From the NCBI RefSeq assembly GCF_000424685.1, contig NZ_AUKJ01000007.1, positions 1 to 64,000 on the forward strand: a stretch of 64,000 bases of DNA, in the 5' to 3' direction. How positions within the stretch are numbered: the stretch's first letter is position 1; every line of letters starts with the position of its first letter. The notes under the pieces are model-generated. The model was not told the origin of the DNA, made no database searches, and worked only from the letters and a program-made list of their open reading frames with translations. Both the position numbers and the translations under genes were made by a program. Below are positions 45,719-55,117 of the stretch, piece by piece. Source of the DNA: Methylococcus capsulatus str. Texas = ATCC 19069. GTDB lineage: Bacteria; Pseudomonadota; Gammaproteobacteria; Methylococcales; Methylococcaceae.

Positions 45719-46138
45719 ATGTGGTTTCAGAAGACGATCGTTCTCAAGCCCCGCTCGCGGGGCTTCCATCTGGTCACCGCGGAAATCACGGCGAACCTGC
45801 CCGAACTCGCGCGGTTCCGTCAGGGTATCGCCCATTTCTTCATCCAACACACTTCCGCTTCCCTGACCATCAACGAAAACGCCGACGCCGACGTGCGTAG
45901 CGATCTCGAGGCGTATCTCCTGGCCCAGGTGCCGGAGCGCGCGCCCTATTACCGCCATACCCTGGAAGGGGACGACGATATGTCGGCCCACATCAAAGCC
46001 GTTCTGGTCGGCAACAGCGTGACCGTTCCCCTACGGCAGGGCCGGCTGGCCCTGGGAACCTGGCAGGGAATCTATCTGGGCGAGCACCGGAACCACGGCG
46101 GCAGCCGTTCCCTGGTGGCCACCCTGCACGGCGACTGA
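45719..46138 (+). CDS. yjbQ: YjbQ/UPF0047 family protein
   Basis: 139 residues, full family length. Conserved signature residues are all present: HFFIQHTSASLTINENAD, the DL pair, a histidine at YRHTLEG and the C-terminal GTWQGIYLGEHR. The His/Glu cluster is the conserved site. The family has been linked to weak thiamin-phosphate-synthase activity, but its real role is uncertain. It stands in a same-strand run of small genes. Confidence 0.92.
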   Translation: MWFQKTIVLKPRSRGFHLVTAEITANLPELARFRQGIAHFFIQHTSASLTINENADADVRSDLEAYLLAQVPERAPYYRHTLEGDDDMSAHIKAVLVGNSVTVPLRQGRLALGTWQGIYLGEHRNHGGSRSLVATLHGD

Positions 46139-46164
46139 CTCATGAATCTGACACCGAGGCCGAT

Positions 46165-46617
46165 ATGCGCAGAATGATATTTTGGGGTCTGGCACTGTGC
46201 GCCGCCCTTCCTTTGTCCGCCAATGAACGGCCCGCTCCCGTCGAGGCGATGGTCTACCGCAGTCCGGCCTGCGGCTGCTGCAAGAAATGGGTGGAACACC
46301 TCCAGGCCAACGGTTTTGCGGTCAAGGACATCGTCAAGGATGACATGGCCGCGGTGAAGCGCGAACTGGGCGTGCCGGAGAACCTGGCCTCCTGCCATAC
46401 CGCGGTGATCGGCGGCTATCGCATCGAGGGACATGTGCCGGCGGCGGATGTCCGCAAGCTGCTGGAAGCCAAGGCGCCCCTCCTGGGGCTGAGCGTGCCC
46501 GGCATGCCGGCCGGTACACCGGGGATGGAAGCCGGTGGCCGCAGGGATGCCTACCGAGTCGTCGGTTTCGGGCCGGACGGCAGCGTCCACGCCGTGCACG
46601 ACTACACGGGAGAGTGA
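46165..46617 (+). CDS. DUF411 metal-binding protein, exported
   Basis: 150 residues. Signal peptide MRRMIFWGLALCAALPLSA. The mature protein is thioredoxin-like, with SPACGCCKKW (copper/thiol motif), LASCHTAVIGGYRIEGHVP and the C-terminal GLSVPGMPAGTPGME typical of DUF411. It is likely a periplasmic copper or other soft-metal binding protein. In this organism copper handling would be relevant if it is a methanotroph, but that is inference. The glucokinase gene follows 4 bases after its stop. Confidence 0.9.
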   Translation: MRRMIFWGLALCAALPLSANERPAPVEAMVYRSPACGCCKKWVEHLQANGFAVKDIVKDDMAAVKRELGVPENLASCHTAVIGGYRIEGHVPAADVRKLLEAKAPLLGLSVPGMPAGTPGMEAGGRRDAYRVVGFGPDGSVHAVHDYTGE

Positions 46618-46621
46618 TCCT

Positions 46622-47632
46622 TTGGGCCGGCCGACGAACGTGCTGCTGGCGGGGGACGTCGGCGCTACCAAGACGGTCCTCGGGCTGTTCGACTGCTGGG
46701 GCGACAGGCTGGTCAGTCTGAGCGAGGCGATTTTCGCCAGCACGGACTATGCCTCGCTGGAGACGGTGGTGGCGGCGTTCCTGGATGGGCAGGAGGAACG
46801 GAGGCCCGAAGTCGCCTGTTTCGGGGTGCCGGGACCGGTGAGCGAAGGCCGCTGCGAAATCACCAACCTGCCGTGGGTTCTGTCCGAGCGGGAACTTGCG
46901 GCGGCGACGGGGGTGAGTGCAGTGCGCCTGCTGAACGACGTCCAGGCCATGGCCCTGGGTATGGCTTACCGGTTGGGCGAGGACGATTGGGTGGAGCTGA
47001 ACCCCGGCGCCGGCCGTCCGCGATCCGGAAACGTCGCGGTGATCGCCGCGGGGACGGGATTGGGCGAGGCCATCCTGTATTGGGATGGCGAGCGCTACCA
47101 TGCGCTGCCGACCGAAGGCGGACACAGCGATTTCGCCCCCAACGGACCGCTGGAAGAGGGGTTGCTCGCCTTCCTGCGGGATCGCTTCTGCGGGCATGTC
47201 AGCTACGAGCGGATACTGTCTGGTTCGGGGCTGGCCAATCTCTACGACTATCTGCGTCACGCCGGCGTGGCGCCGGAAAGCGAGGCACTGCACGCCGCCC
47301 TGGCCAGCGCTCCCGACCGTGCCCCGATCATCGCCGAGTGGGCACTGGAACGGCGTGACGCCCTTTGCACCGCGGTGCTCGATCTCTTCGCGGCAATCTA
47401 CGGGGCGGAAGCCGGGAATCTGGCCCTCAAGTCGCTCGCGCTCGGTGGCGTGATCCTGGGCGGGGGTATCGCGCCGAAAATCCTTCCGGTCCTGCAGGCG
47501 GGGAGGTTCATGGCCGCTTTCACGGCAAAGGGGAGGCTGTCCCCCCTCCTGGGGCGACTTCCCGTGCGGGTCGCCATCCATCCCCAGCCGGCCCTGCTGG
47601 GGGCGGCGCATGCCGCCTCGGCCATGCTTTGA
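46622..47632 (+). CDS. glk: Glucokinase
   Basis: 336 residues from a TTG start with GGAGAG about 8 bases upstream, immediately after the DUF411 stop (a GTG six codons later is the alternative). The bacterial Glk pattern is evident: LLAGDVGATKTVLGLF (phosphate-binding loop), LNDVQAMA (catalytic aspartate region), AAGTGLGEA and TEGGHSDFAP. The C-terminal GGGIAPKI supplies the adenosine loop. It phosphorylates glucose with ATP in the cytoplasm. No other sugar-catabolic gene is adjacent. Confidence 0.93.
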   Translation: MGRPTNVLLAGDVGATKTVLGLFDCWGDRLVSLSEAIFASTDYASLETVVAAFLDGQEERRPEVACFGVPGPVSEGRCEITNLPWVLSERELAAATGVSAVRLLNDVQAMALGMAYRLGEDDWVELNPGAGRPRSGNVAVIAAGTGLGEAILYWDGERYHALPTEGGHSDFAPNGPLEEGLLAFLRDRFCGHVSYERILSGSGLANLYDYLRHAGVAPESEALHAALASAPDRAPIIAEWALERRDALCTAVLDLFAAIYGAEAGNLALKSLALGGVILGGGIAPKILPVLQAGRFMAAFTAKGRLSPLLGRLPVRVAIHPQPALLGAAHAASAML

Positions 47633-47757
47633 CGGGGCGCAGGGCGCTCCAAGCCGGATCGATTGTGGCAGAATGCAGGCGGACGGACCCGGCAGAAGCC
47701 GGAAATAATCCGTTTGCGATTGCACCCTTTATTCACCATTGGAACATGGAGGAAACT

Positions 47758-48189
47758 ATGTTCAAGACATGGGTGGTTGCCGCAGAGAGCAGCCGTGCGC
47801 GAATCTTTGCCATCGACAATCGACTGAATCCGCTCAAGGAAATCGATGATCTGGTACATGCGGAGGGGCGAGCCAAAGAGCAGGATCTGACCTCCGACCG
47901 GCCGGGGCGGATGCTGAACAGTTCGACCGAAGGGCGCCACGACTACGAAAAGCCGCAGGATGCCAAGCAGCATGAGGCGCAGGTGTTCGCCAAACGGGTG
48001 GCCGACCGCCTCGAACAGGCGCGGGTCAATGGCGATTGCCTCTCGCTCATCCTGATCGCGGCCCCCGAGTTTCTCGGACTATTGCGGCAAGCTTTGAGCG
48101 GTCCGACCGCCAAGCTGGTCAGCAAGACCCTGGACAAGAATCTGGTGCAGAAAACCGAACAGGAAATCCGCAGTTACATTTTCTCATGA
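47758..48189 (+). CDS. Host attachment protein-like (AtsE/baeRF-type domain)
   Basis: 143 residues from ATG 47758 with GGAGGAAAC before it. It starts KTWVVAAESSRARIF, a hallmark of the family named after an Agrobacterium attachment protein, and ends with KTEQEIRSYIFS. The SRPGRM-like element (SDRPGRMLNSS), the KQHEAQVFAK helix and the LIAAPEFLGLLR strand support the assignment. The fold is related to archaeal release-factor-like domains; the function in free-living bacteria is unknown. The stop overlaps the ald start (ATGA), implying coupled expression. Confidence 0.87.
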   Translation: MFKTWVVAAESSRARIFAIDNRLNPLKEIDDLVHAEGRAKEQDLTSDRPGRMLNSSTEGRHDYEKPQDAKQHEAQVFAKRVADRLEQARVNGDCLSLILIAAPEFLGLLRQALSGPTAKLVSKTLDKNLVQKTEQEIRSYIFS

Positions 48190-49286
48190 AAATCGGCGTA
48201 CCCAAGGAAATCAAGGACCTGGAAAACCGTGTGGCCGTCACCCCGCAAGGGGTCGCGGCCCTGGTCAACGCCGGGCACGAAGTGCTGGTGGAGGTCGCGG
48301 CCGGCCTCGGCTCGGGGTTTGCCGACGAGGAATATATGGCGGCGGGAGCGCGGCTGGTGAACGCGGCCGACGCCTGGGCGGCCGACCTCGTGGTCAAGGT
48401 GAAAGAGCCGGTGCCCTCGGAATATCCTTACCTCAAGCGGCAGACGGTGTTCACCTTCTTCCATCTGGCCGGTGTCGACCCCGGTCTGACCCGGGCGCTG
48501 CTGGATGGCGGCACCACGGCGGTGGCTTACGAGACACTGGAAGATGCGCAAGGGCGTCTGCCGCTGCTCGCGCCGATGAGTGCGGTGGCGGGCAACATGG
48601 CCGCCCAGGTCGGCGCTTATTATCTGGCGCGCTTCAACGGCGGCCGGGGAGTCCAGCTCGGCGAGGTCATGGGTATGCGCCATGGCAAGGTCGTGGTGAT
48701 CGGCGACGGCGTGGTCGGCTCGCATGCCGCCCTCACTGCCTGGGGCATGGGCGCCAACGTCCAGGTCATGGGGCTGGTGCCTGCGAAGGGCGAGGCCCTG
48801 TGCCGGCGGGCGCCGGGACTGGAGTTCTTCCTCTCGGACGGCGCTCGCCTGGCCGAGACTCTGCGCGATGCCGATCTGGTGGTGGGGGCGGTGCTGCAGC
48901 CGGGGGCCCGTGCCGATTACATCGTGACCGATGCCATGGTGAGGTCGATGCCGATGGGGTCGGTGATCGTCGACGTCAGTATCGATCAGGGCGGCTGCGT
49001 GGAGACTTCCAGACCGACCACGCATTCCCACCCGGTCTACGTGGAGCACGGCGTGATCCACTACTGTGTGACCAACATGCCGGGAGCCTACCCGCGGACT
49101 TCGACCCTGGCGCTGACCGAGGCGACACTGCCTTACCTGCTGCGTCTGGCCGATGAAGGCGAGGCATGTCTGCGGGCCGACCCAGGTCTGGCCAAGGCCG
49201 TGAACACCTACGACGGCCATATCACCTGCCGGGCGGCGGCAGAAGACCTCGGCCTGCTGGATCGCTACCGTCCCTTTCCCGGCTAG
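48186..49286 (+). CDS. ald: Alanine dehydrogenase
   Basis: 366 residues from ATG 48186, overlapping the previous stop. NAD-dependent interconversion of alanine with pyruvate and ammonium. N-terminal MKIGVPKEIKDLENRVAVTP, substrate lysine in VVKVKEPVPSE, histidine in FTFFHLAG, Rossmann motif VVVIGDGVVGSHAA, and the family-typical DQGGC and THSHPVY near the active site. Complete and canonical. In methane-utilising bacteria it can serve ammonium assimilation, which would fit, but the organism is not proven. Confidence 0.95.
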   Translation: MKIGVPKEIKDLENRVAVTPQGVAALVNAGHEVLVEVAAGLGSGFADEEYMAAGARLVNAADAWAADLVVKVKEPVPSEYPYLKRQTVFTFFHLAGVDPGLTRALLDGGTTAVAYETLEDAQGRLPLLAPMSAVAGNMAAQVGAYYLARFNGGRGVQLGEVMGMRHGKVVVIGDGVVGSHAALTAWGMGANVQVMGLVPAKGEALCRRAPGLEFFLSDGARLAETLRDADLVVGAVLQPGARADYIVTDAMVRSMPMGSVIVDVSIDQGGCVETSRPTTHSHPVYVEHGVIHYCVTNMPGAYPRTSTLALTEATLPYLLRLADEGEACLRADPGLAKAVNTYDGHITCRAAAEDLGLLDRYRPFPG

Positions 49287-49294
49287 CCGTTTCC

Positions 49295-49612
49295 TCAGTA
49301 CGGTTCCTTGTCTTCGTCCTCCAGCACGTCGTCCAGCGTCAGGTCGTCCGTGTCGGGGAGGTGGAGGTCGGGGTCACTGTAGCCCAGATCGTCGGTTTCC
49401 ACATCGTCGAAAGGCGCACTCCAGTCTTCCGGGGCTTCGATCTCGATGATCGCGGCCTGGTCCCAGGAAGCCCGGTCCAACTCGCTCAGATCTCCCTCCA
49501 GATACTGGATTTCGATGGTGTCACCGGTGTCGTCCACGGCCACGATCCTGAATTGCCGGCCGGTGTCCCGCTCTTCGTACCAGTTGTCTACCACCGGTAT
49601 TGCGATTGCCAT
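49295..49612 (-). CDS. Small acidic protein (DUF6763-like)
   Basis: 105 residues from ATG 49612, with AGGAGG just upstream; the longer frame adds nothing credible. The N-terminal half forms a small beta domain (VVDNWYEERDTGRQFRIVAVDD, IEIQYLEGDLSELD). The C-terminal third is strongly acidic (DVETDDLGYSD...DDVLEDEDKEPY). The pattern resembles DUF6763, common in gammaproteobacteria; function unknown. It converges on ald with an 8-base gap. Confidence 0.75.
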   Translation of the reverse strand: MAIAIPVVDNWYEERDTGRQFRIVAVDDTGDTIEIQYLEGDLSELDRASWDQAAIIEIEAPEDWSAPFDDVETDDLGYSDPDLHLPDTDDLTLDDVLEDEDKEPY

Positions 49613-49653
49613 AGATTCCTCCTGGTTGTCGCGCCAGCAGCGAGCTGCCGCTG

Positions 49654-52287
49654 TCACTGATCGCCGACGAATTCTATCAGCACCCGTCGCAATGCCGCGC
49701 GGTCCGCTTCCCCGTCCAGCGGCCGGTCCTCCCGGTCGGTGATGAAGAAGATGTCTTCGGCGCGGCTGCCGACGGTGGAGATTTTAGCATTGTGCAGGCG
49801 TATGCCCGTCCGCATGAATGCCTGTCCCACCTTGGACAGCAGGCCGGGACGGTCGGTGGCGATCAGCTCGAGGATGCTGAAACGGTTCTGCGGGTCGTCG
49901 TGAAAGAACACTTTGGTGGGCACGGTGAAGTGTCGGATCTGGCGGGTGGCCAGACGGCTGACTGCAGGCGGCGGAGCGCCGCCGCCACTCAGCGCTTCTT
50001 TCAGCCGGTCGCAGATCTGGACCAGGCGGAACAATCCTTCCGGTGCCGTGCCGGACCGTTCCAGCACATTGAAACTGAGCAGCGCGAATCCCTGGCGCGA
50101 GGCGATGATCTTGGCGTCCAGCACGGTGAGACCGAGCTGGTCGAGCACGGCGGTGGTCTGGGCGAACAGGAAGTCGCGGTTGCGTTCGTAGATGAACACC
50201 TCGGCACTGCCGCGCAGGCTTTCCGGCCGCAGCAGGACCAGCGGCAGATGTTCCGGCCGGCAGGCGGCGATGGCAGTGGTGTGCCAGGCGATTTCCTCGG
50301 GGAGGAAGCGGAGGAAATAATCGTCACCGATGTTCTCCCACACGGCGGTGATGGCATCTTCGGCCAGGCCGAAGCGCTGCAGGAGCGTCCGTGCCTCGTC
50401 CTTGGCCGCGGAGATCTGTTCGGCGTAGTCCGGCGGGGTGTCCAGTCCGCGCCGCAGGGTCCAGCTGGTGCTGGTATAGAGCTCCTGCAACAGCGCGCCC
50501 TTCCAGGAGTTCCACAGGGAGGGATTGGTGGCGCGTATGTCGGCGACGGTGAGCAGATAAAGATGGTTCAGTGTGTTCTGGTTGCGCACGATTTGGGCGA
50601 ATTCGTGGATGACTTCCGGATCGCTCAGATCCTTGCGCTGTGCTGTCATCGACATGACCAGATGATGCCGCACCAGCCACTTCACCAACAGAGTTTCCCT
50701 CGGCCCGATCCGATGGCGCCGGCAGAATTCCTCTGCGATCCTTTCGCCTACTTCCGAATGGTCGCCGCCCGAGCCTTTGGCGATGTCGTGCATCAATGCG
50801 GCGATATAGAGCAGCTCGGGTTTTTCGATGAGCTGGAACAGTTCGTAGCACAGCGGGTTTTCCTGCTGGAATTCCTCCAGGGCGAAACGCCGCAGATTCC
50901 GGACCACGAACAGCGTGTGTTCGTCCACCGTGTACACATGGAACAGGTCGTATTGCATGCGGCCGACGACCCGGCCGAATTCGGGCAGGTAGGCGGCGAG
51001 TACGCCATAGCGGTTCATCCGCCGTAGCTGATGGGTCACGCCGCCCGGCTGGCGCAGAATGTCCATGAACAGCCGGCAGGCTTCGGGGTCGTTGCGGAAA
51101 GCGTCGTCGATCAGATGGATATGCTGGCGGATGAGACGGATGGTGGCGGCACGGACGCCTTCCAGCGCGCTGTTTTTCTGCAGGATCAGGAACACTTCCA
51201 GCAGGGCCAGGGGGTGCTCGCGGAACACCGCGGGGTGGATGGCCTCGAGGTAATCGTTGACCGCCTGGAAATGATCGTTGACGGGCGTGGGCGAGAACGC
51301 GTCATCGCGGTGCAGCACGGCTTCGTTGAACAGCTGCAGCAGCAGCTCGTTCAGGCGTTCCACCCCCGTGACGGTGCGGAAATAATCCTGCATGAAGCCT
51401 TCGACGACCTCGTTGCTGGTCTCGCCCCGGTAACCGAAGAGCCCCGCGAGTTCGCGTTGGTAATCGAACAGCAGCCGGTCTTCGCAGCGGCCGGTGAGGG
51501 CGTGCAGGGCGAAGCGGATTCGCCAGAGGAATGCCTGTGCCTCCTTGAGTTCCCGGTATTCGGCATCCGTCAGCCAGCCGTGGGCGACGAGGTCCTGCAG
51601 TCCCCGCGCATCGCTGTGGCGGCGGATGATCCAGCCGATGAGCTGGATGTCGCGCAGGCCCCCGGGGCCTTCCTTGACGTTGGGTTCGAGGTTGTAGGCG
51701 GTGTTGTGGTACTTGGAGTAGCGAATCCTTTGCTCGGCCATCTTTGCCTCGAAGAAGGCCGCCGACGACCACATGCGTTCCGGGGCGGTTTCGCTCCTCA
51801 CCGCTTCCCACAGCGCGGCCGAACCGACCAGCAGCCGGCCTTCCAGCAAGTTGGTGATGACGGTCTGGTCGGTCCGGGCTGCTTCCGCGCATTCGGCAGG
51901 CGATCTCACGCTGTGGCCCGGCTTGAGGCCGATGTCCCAGAGAAGGCGCAGGAAATCGGACAGGTCCTGCTTGCGTGACGACGGTGCGGCCTCGTCGAGG
52001 AGTATGAGCAGGTCGACATCGGAATGCAGCAGCAGCTCACCGCGGCCGTAGCCGCCGACGGCCACCAGCGCCACGTCGGTGGCACCCTGGCCGATGCGCC
52101 GGTCCCAGGCTTCGCCGAGCAGGTGGTCGATGAAAGCGGTACGCTCCCGGATCAGGTCGGCGACGGGCGTGCCGGCCCGGAACCGCTCGGCCAGCTCGGC
52201 GGTGTTGTGCTGGATCCGGGCCTTGCAGGCCGCGATCCGGTCGAAGGTATGCCGGTCGTGTGCTCTATCCGAGTTCGGTCCGTCCAA
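49654..52287 (-). CDS. glnD: Bifunctional PII uridylyltransferase/uridylyl-removing enzyme GlnD
   Basis: 877 residues. TTG start at 52287, with AGGA about 6 bases upstream, 23 bases inside the end of map. Nucleotidyltransferase motif GGYGRGELLLHSDVDLLI (near residue 95), the HD phosphohydrolase domain with HDIAKG and HSEVG (near 500), and two C-terminal ACT domains (ELIATDRPGLLSKV in the second) that sense glutamine. It adds or removes UMP on PII proteins and thereby controls nitrogen assimilation. Full-length and canonical. Confidence 0.96.
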   Translation of the reverse strand: MDGPNSDRAHDRHTFDRIAACKARIQHNTAELAERFRAGTPVADLIRERTAFIDHLLGEAWDRRIGQGATDVALVAVGGYGRGELLLHSDVDLLILLDEAAPSSRKQDLSDFLRLLWDIGLKPGHSVRSPAECAEAARTDQTVITNLLEGRLLVGSAALWEAVRSETAPERMWSSAAFFEAKMAEQRIRYSKYHNTAYNLEPNVKEGPGGLRDIQLIGWIIRRHSDARGLQDLVAHGWLTDAEYRELKEAQAFLWRIRFALHALTGRCEDRLLFDYQRELAGLFGYRGETSNEVVEGFMQDYFRTVTGVERLNELLLQLFNEAVLHRDDAFSPTPVNDHFQAVNDYLEAIHPAVFREHPLALLEVFLILQKNSALEGVRAATIRLIRQHIHLIDDAFRNDPEACRLFMDILRQPGGVTHQLRRMNRYGVLAAYLPEFGRVVGRMQYDLFHVYTVDEHTLFVVRNLRRFALEEFQQENPLCYELFQLIEKPELLYIAALMHDIAKGSGGDHSEVGERIAEEFCRRHRIGPRETLLVKWLVRHHLVMSMTAQRKDLSDPEVIHEFAQIVRNQNTLNHLYLLTVADIRATNPSLWNSWKGALLQELYTSTSWTLRRGLDTPPDYAEQISAAKDEARTLLQRFGLAEDAITAVWENIGDDYFLRFLPEEIAWHTTAIAACRPEHLPLVLLRPESLRGSAEVFIYERNRDFLFAQTTAVLDQLGLTVLDAKIIASRQGFALLSFNVLERSGTAPEGLFRLVQICDRLKEALSGGGAPPPAVSRLATRQIRHFTVPTKVFFHDDPQNRFSILELIATDRPGLLSKVGQAFMRTGIRLHNAKISTVGSRAEDIFFITDREDRPLDGEADRAALRRVLIEFVGDQ

Positions 52288-53050
52288 AATCTTCCTCTTG
52301 CCGCAGTGTCAGCACCTCATAGCCCGTCGGCGTCACCAACACGGTATGTTCCCATTGCGCCGACAGTTTGTGGTCCTTGGTGACGGCAGTCCAGCCATCG
52401 GAGAGCATCTGTATGTGACGCTTGCCCTGGTTGATCATCGGCTCGATGGTGAAGATCATTCCCGCTTCGAGGCGGATGTCCAGTTTCGGTTCGAAATAGT
52501 GGAGCACCTGCGGTTCTTCGTGGAACTCGCGGCCGATGCCGTGGCCGCAGAACTCCCGTACCACGGAATAATTGTATTTGCTGGCATGCCGCTCGATGGC
52601 GGCGCCGATCCGGTTCAACGCGGCACCCGGCCGCACTTCACGTATGCCCAGGTACATGGCTTCACGGGTGACGTCGACCAGTTGCCGGGCATAGGGTTTG
52701 ACCTGGCCGACCAAGAACATCTTGCTGGTGTCGCCGTGGAAGCCATCCTTGATGACCGTGATGTCGACGTTGATGATGTCGCCGTTCTTCAGCTTCTTGG
52801 GGCCCGGAATGCCGTGGCAGATGACGTGGTTGACCGAGGTGCATATCGACTTTGGGAAGCCTTTGTAATTCAGCGGAGCAGGGATGGCGTGCTGCTCGTT
52901 TACGATGAAGTCGTGGCAGATCCGGTCGATTTCCTCGGTGGTGATGCCCGCTTTGATGTAGGGCGCGATCATGTCGAGGACTTCAGCGGCGAGGCGGCAG
53001 GCCACGCGCATGCCCTCGATGTCCTCGGCGCTCTTGATGCTGATGCTCAT
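52265..53050 (-). CDS. map: Methionine aminopeptidase, type I
   Basis: 261 residues from ATG 53050 (MSISIKSAEDIEGM). Removes the initiator methionine from new proteins. The five metal ligands of the pita-bread fold are in place: VDITVIKDGFHGDTS, GHGIGREFHEEP, IFTIEPM and WEHTVLV. It shares a 233-base divergent control region with rpsB and overlaps glnD by 23 bases, the conserved gammaproteobacterial arrangement. Confidence 0.97.
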   Translation of the reverse strand: MSISIKSAEDIEGMRVACRLAAEVLDMIAPYIKAGITTEEIDRICHDFIVNEQHAIPAPLNYKGFPKSICTSVNHVICHGIPGPKKLKNGDIINVDITVIKDGFHGDTSKMFLVGQVKPYARQLVDVTREAMYLGIREVRPGAALNRIGAAIERHASKYNYSVVREFCGHGIGREFHEEPQVLHYFEPKLDIRLEAGMIFTIEPMINQGKRHIQMLSDGWTAVTKDHKLSAQWEHTVLVTPTGYEVLTLRQEEDFGRTELG

Positions 53051-53104
53051 GAAATTACGGCGGAAACGGGAGGGCTCCCGATCCGTGGAAGGAGGGAGGG
53101 TTGA

Positions 53105-53133
53105 TTGTCCAAAAGGCGCTGCTATGGTATAAA
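53105..53133 (+). promoter_or_regulatory. Probable promoter of rpsB
   Basis: TTGTCC (53105-53110), exactly 17 bases, then TATAAA (53128-53133), a 5/6 match to the -10 consensus. It would leave a leader of about 140 bases before rpsB, long enough for the S2-controlled leader element known in gammaproteobacteria. I cannot verify the structure here. Confidence 0.6.
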
Positions 53134-53283
53134 GCACGGCTTTATTTGGCAACACACCACACATGCATCGTCACGGCCGGTGGGGTGCCGTTCCGTCGGG
53201 AACGGTCGCCGGCCGGGATGCGTGGAGGCGCAACCCTACCGCTGGGCGCTGCCGGCCCGGCCAGACATTATACGGAGAAACCG

Positions 53284-54054
53284 ATGACCTCAGTTACCAT
53301 GCGTCAGATGCTCGAAGCGGGCGTTCACTTCGGGCACCAGACGCGTTACTGGAATCCGAAGATGGCTCCTTTCATCTTCGGCGCGCGCAGCAATATCCAT
53401 ATCATCAATCTGGAAAAGACGCTGCCCCTGTTCAACGATGCCATGAAATACCTGGAGCAGGTCGCCGCCAACCGCGGTAAGATTCTGTTCGTAGGCACCA
53501 AGAAGACCATGCGCAAGGTCATCGAAGAAGAAGCCCGGCGCTGTGGCATGCCTTACGTCAATCACCGCTGGCTGGGCGGCATGCTGACCAATTTCAAGAC
53601 CATCAAGGCGTCCATCGCCCGGATGAAGGACTTGCAGGCCATGCGCGACGATGGCCGTCTCAACCGCTTCAGCAAAAAGGAAGCCCTCGGCATGATGCGC
53701 GAGCTGGAGAAGCTGGTTTGCAACGTCGGCGGCATCGGCGACATGGATCGTCTCCCCGACGTGATGTTCATCATCGATACGGGTTACGAGAAGAACGCCG
53801 TCAGTGAGGCACGTAAGCTGGGCATCCCCGTCGTCGGCGTGGTGGATACCAACAACAGCCCCGTCGGCATCGACTATGTGATTCCGGGCAACGACGATTC
53901 CATTCGGGCGGTCCAGTTGTATGCCCAGAGCGCCGCGACGGCGATTCTGCGCGGCAAGGCGTCCGGTGTGGATTTTGGCGCGGTGGCGGACGAATTTGTG
54001 GAAATGGAGCCGGAAACGGAGCAGGGGGCCACGGGCGAGACCTTGGGCGGCTGA
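53284..54054 (+). CDS. rpsB: 30S ribosomal protein S2
   Basis: 256 residues from ATG 53284 with CGGAG upstream; the frame extends further back but [23 protein letters not shown] is the family N terminus. Typical elements: [46 protein letters not shown] and [18 protein letters not shown]. First gene of the translation/lipid cluster, followed by an attenuator-like hairpin and tsf. Confidence 0.98.
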   Translation: MTSVTMRQMLEAGVHFGHQTRYWNPKMAPFIFGARSNIHIINLEKTLPLFNDAMKYLEQVAANRGKILFVGTKKTMRKVIEEEARRCGMPYVNHRWLGGMLTNFKTIKASIARMKDLQAMRDDGRLNRFSKKEALGMMRELEKLVCNVGGIGDMDRLPDVMFIIDTGYEKNAVSEARKLGIPVVGVVDTNNSPVGIDYVIPGNDDSIRAVQLYAQSAATAILRGKASGVDFGAVADEFVEMEPETEQGATGETLGG

Positions 54055-54079
54055 CGGCCCACACCCGGCAGTGTCGTGA

Positions 54080-54108
54080 AAAACGCCTCCGCCCGGAGGC
54101 GTTTTTTT
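54080..54108 (+). terminator. Intrinsic terminator/attenuator between rpsB and tsf
   Basis: AAAACGCCTCC (54080-54090) and GGAGGCGTTTT (54095-54105) form an 11-bp stem with a GCCC loop, followed by further Ts to 54108. It lies within an operon, 26 bases after the rpsB stop, so it probably reduces tsf expression relative to S2 rather than ending the transcript. Confidence 0.85.
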
Positions 54109-54146
54109 GGATTGATCAACGGTTTTCATACGAGAGGTTGGCTGTA

Positions 54147-55028
54147 ATGAGCATTACTGCGGGAATGGTGAAGGAACTGCGCGAACGGACCGGTTCCGGC
54201 ATGATGGAGTGCAAGAAGGCGCTGACGGAAACCGGCGGCGATCTGGAAGCCGCGGTCGAGCTGATGAGGAAGCAGGGGCTGGCCAAAGCCGACAAGAAGT
54301 CCGGCCGTACCGCCGCCGAAGGGCGCATCTGCGCCAAGGTGAGCGAGGACGGCAAGGCCGCGGCCATCGTCGAGGTCAACTGCGAAACCGACTTCGTGGC
54401 CAAGGGCGATGACTTCGTCAAGTTCGCCGACGACGTCGCCGCCGTGGCTCTGGCTTCTTCCGCGATGACCGTCGAAGAACTCCTGGCTGGCGAGATGAGG
54501 GCGGGCGCGACGGTGGACCAGGTGCGCAGGGAGATGATCGCCAAGATCGGCGAGAACATCAATGTACGCCGCTTCGAGCGCTTGAGCAGCCAGGACGGCC
54601 GGATCGCGAGTTATCTGCACGGCACCCGGATCGGCGTGCTGGTCGAACTGGTCGGCGGCGACGCCGAACTGGGCAAGGACATCGCCATGCACATCGCGGC
54701 GAGCAAGCCCTTGTGCTGTGACGAGAAGGGCGTGCCGGCCGAAGTGATCGCCAAGGAGAAGGAAATCTTCAGTGCCCAGGCACAGGCCAGCGGCAAGCCA
54801 GCGAACATCGTCGAAAAGATGGTCGAAGGCCGGATCGGCAAGTTCCTCGGCGAGATCACCCTGGTGGGTCAGCCCTTCGTCAAGGATCCCGATCAGACGG
54901 TGGGCAAACTCCTACAGTCCAAAGGCGCTTCAGTGGTGCGCTTCGTCCGTTTTGAAGTCGGCGAGGGCATCGAGAAGGAAGAAACCAATTTCGCCGAAGA
55001 AGTGATGGCGCAGGTGCGCGCTTCCTGA
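54147..55028 (+). CDS. tsf: Elongation factor Ts
   Basis: 293 residues from ATG 54147, with GAGAGG 9 bases upstream (a TTG three codons earlier is rejected). Nucleotide exchange factor for EF-Tu. N-terminal UBA-like part [23 protein letters not shown], the [13 protein letters not shown] signature that contacts EF-Tu, and [14 protein letters not shown] near the end are all present. Complete. Confidence 0.98.
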   Translation: MSITAGMVKELRERTGSGMMECKKALTETGGDLEAAVELMRKQGLAKADKKSGRTAAEGRICAKVSEDGKAAAIVEVNCETDFVAKGDDFVKFADDVAAVALASSAMTVEELLAGEMRAGATVDQVRREMIAKIGENINVRRFERLSSQDGRIASYLHGTRIGVLVELVGGDAELGKDIAMHIAASKPLCCDEKGVPAEVIAKEKEIFSAQAQASGKPANIVEKMVEGRIGKFLGEITLVGQPFVKDPDQTVGKLLQSKGASVVRFVRFEVGEGIEKEETNFAEEVMAQVRAS

Positions 55029-55117
55029 GGCATCCTCGCCCGGCGCCCTGGCGCGCCGGGCAGCCTCCCGGGCCGGACGGCCCGAGCAGAATGGATCAAC
55101 CAGCTTCCGACGGGTTT

